From Burkholderiales bacterium (GTDB lineage: Bacteria; Pseudomonadota; Gammaproteobacteria; Burkholderiales; Casimicrobiaceae), in the NCBI GenBank assembly GCA_015075645.1, contig JABTUF010000001.1, forward strand, positions 186,001-250,000: a stretch of 64,000 bases of DNA, in the 5' to 3' direction. Under the pieces are notes generated by a model. The model made no database searches. It saw only the letters and a program-made list of their open reading frames with translations, and was not told the origin of the DNA. The translations under genes and the position numbers were made by a program. Shown here in pieces: positions 63,820 through 64,000 of this stretch (positions within the stretch are counted from its first letter, which is position 1; every line of letters starts with the position of its first letter).

Positions 63820-63852
63820 ATTGTCCTATACCCGAATGATTTAGTCAACTAT
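63820..63852 (-). promoter_or_regulatory. isc promoter with type 1 IscR-binding site
   Basis: On the minus strand TTGACT (63843-63848), a 17-base spacer and GACAAT (63820-63825) make a sigma-70 promoter. The 25 bases at 63828-63852 fit the type 1 IscR consensus (ATASYYGACTRWWWYAGTCRRSTAT, split here only for reference) at 24 of 25 positions; the single mismatch is T for G at position 17. Binding would cover the -35, giving autorepression. The leader to iscR is about 95 bases. Confidence 0.9.
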
Positions 63853-63865
63853 AACTGCCGCAAGT

Positions 63866-64000
63866 TCAACGCAGCGACCGATCGATCTGACCGGGATCGA
63901 AGCCATCGGCCAGGTTCCGATCCTCGTCGCTGGATACGCCCTGGCGCCGCAGGTCCGCGACCAGGCGGTCGAGCCTCGCATCGGTCGCGGCCGCGTGGTC
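63866..64000 (-). CDS. C-terminal end of an unidentified protein (5' end outside window)
   Basis: The minus-strand frame is open from the window edge and ends with TGA at 63866-63868, giving 44 residues: acidic and polar, ending FDPGQIDRSLR. The composition is compatible with a real C-terminus, but I recognise no family. The stop lies 14 bases upstream of the IscR site, so this gene would read toward the isc promoter. Confidence 0.4.
   Translation of the reverse strand, partial: DHAAATDARLDRLVADLRRQGVSSDEDRNLADGFDPGQIDRSLR

Overview
The window is a very GC-rich, densely coded stretch of bacterial chromosome with no gene-free gap above about 210 bases. Gene order and content point to a betaproteobacterium of Burkholderiales or Nitrosomonadales type. 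The evidence is the surE-pcm-nlpD-rpoS block, the ndk-rlmN-pilW-rodZ-hisS-yfgM-bamB-der-hfq-hflX-hflK-hflC-hisZ-purA superoperon, a complete isc cluster, and a DUF1631 protein. No phage, plasmid, CRISPR or insertion-sequence genes are visible. This assignment is inferred from reading alone; no database search was possible.

Layout. 1-3454 (+): the end of a MoxR-type ATPase, a DUF58 protein and a TgpA-type membrane transglutaminase. 3543-7158 (-): surE, pcm, nlpD and rpoS. 7214-11089: an Fbp-type ferric-iron permease and its periplasmic binding protein, on opposite strands, with a VOC protein and a small lipoprotein between them. 11229-17893: ppc, pgi, mltB and pyrD. 18061-25868 (-): a MaoC-like protein, a molybdopterin-binding-domain protein, a DUF1631 protein and the helicase HrpA. 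26030-27637 (+): an orphan peptide-type binding protein. 27730-31154 (-): pntA, pntB and, directly behind pntB, a secreted ubiquitin-like protein. 31257-36506: a tartrate/malate-type dehydrogenase, two transporters, accA and tilS. 36715-39555 (+): a DctPQM TRAP transporter. 39742-54764 (+): the superoperon and a phosphoribosyltransferase. 54835-58038: tRNA-Leu(CAG) (-), then rnr and serB (+). 58046-63719 (-): iscR-iscS-iscU-iscA-hscB-hscA-fdx-iscX, read from the right-hand end.

Most genes are housekeeping and work in recognisable groups: stress response (rpoS operon, hfq, hflX, hflKC), envelope biogenesis (bamB, yfgM, rodZ, pilW, nlpD, mltB), iron-sulfur assembly under an IscR-type promoter, carbon and redox balance (ppc, pgi, pntAB, dctPQM), and translation and RNA turnover (hisS, tilS, rlmN, rnr, hrpA, der).

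The most unusual feature is the 131-residue protein at 27730-28125. It has a signal peptide, then a ubiquitin domain identical to eukaryotic ubiquitin at 45 of 71 ungapped positions (hand count against ubiquitin from memory), then a PEP/IPTL-CTERM-like tail in place of the conjugating Gly-Gly. Its GTG start lies one base after the pntB stop. A second theme is a family of short inverted repeats with the core GGGGTCAGACTCGATTGA. They sit at the ends of pyrD and purA, supply or overlap both stop codons, and in one case carry a perfect 46-bp tandem duplication.
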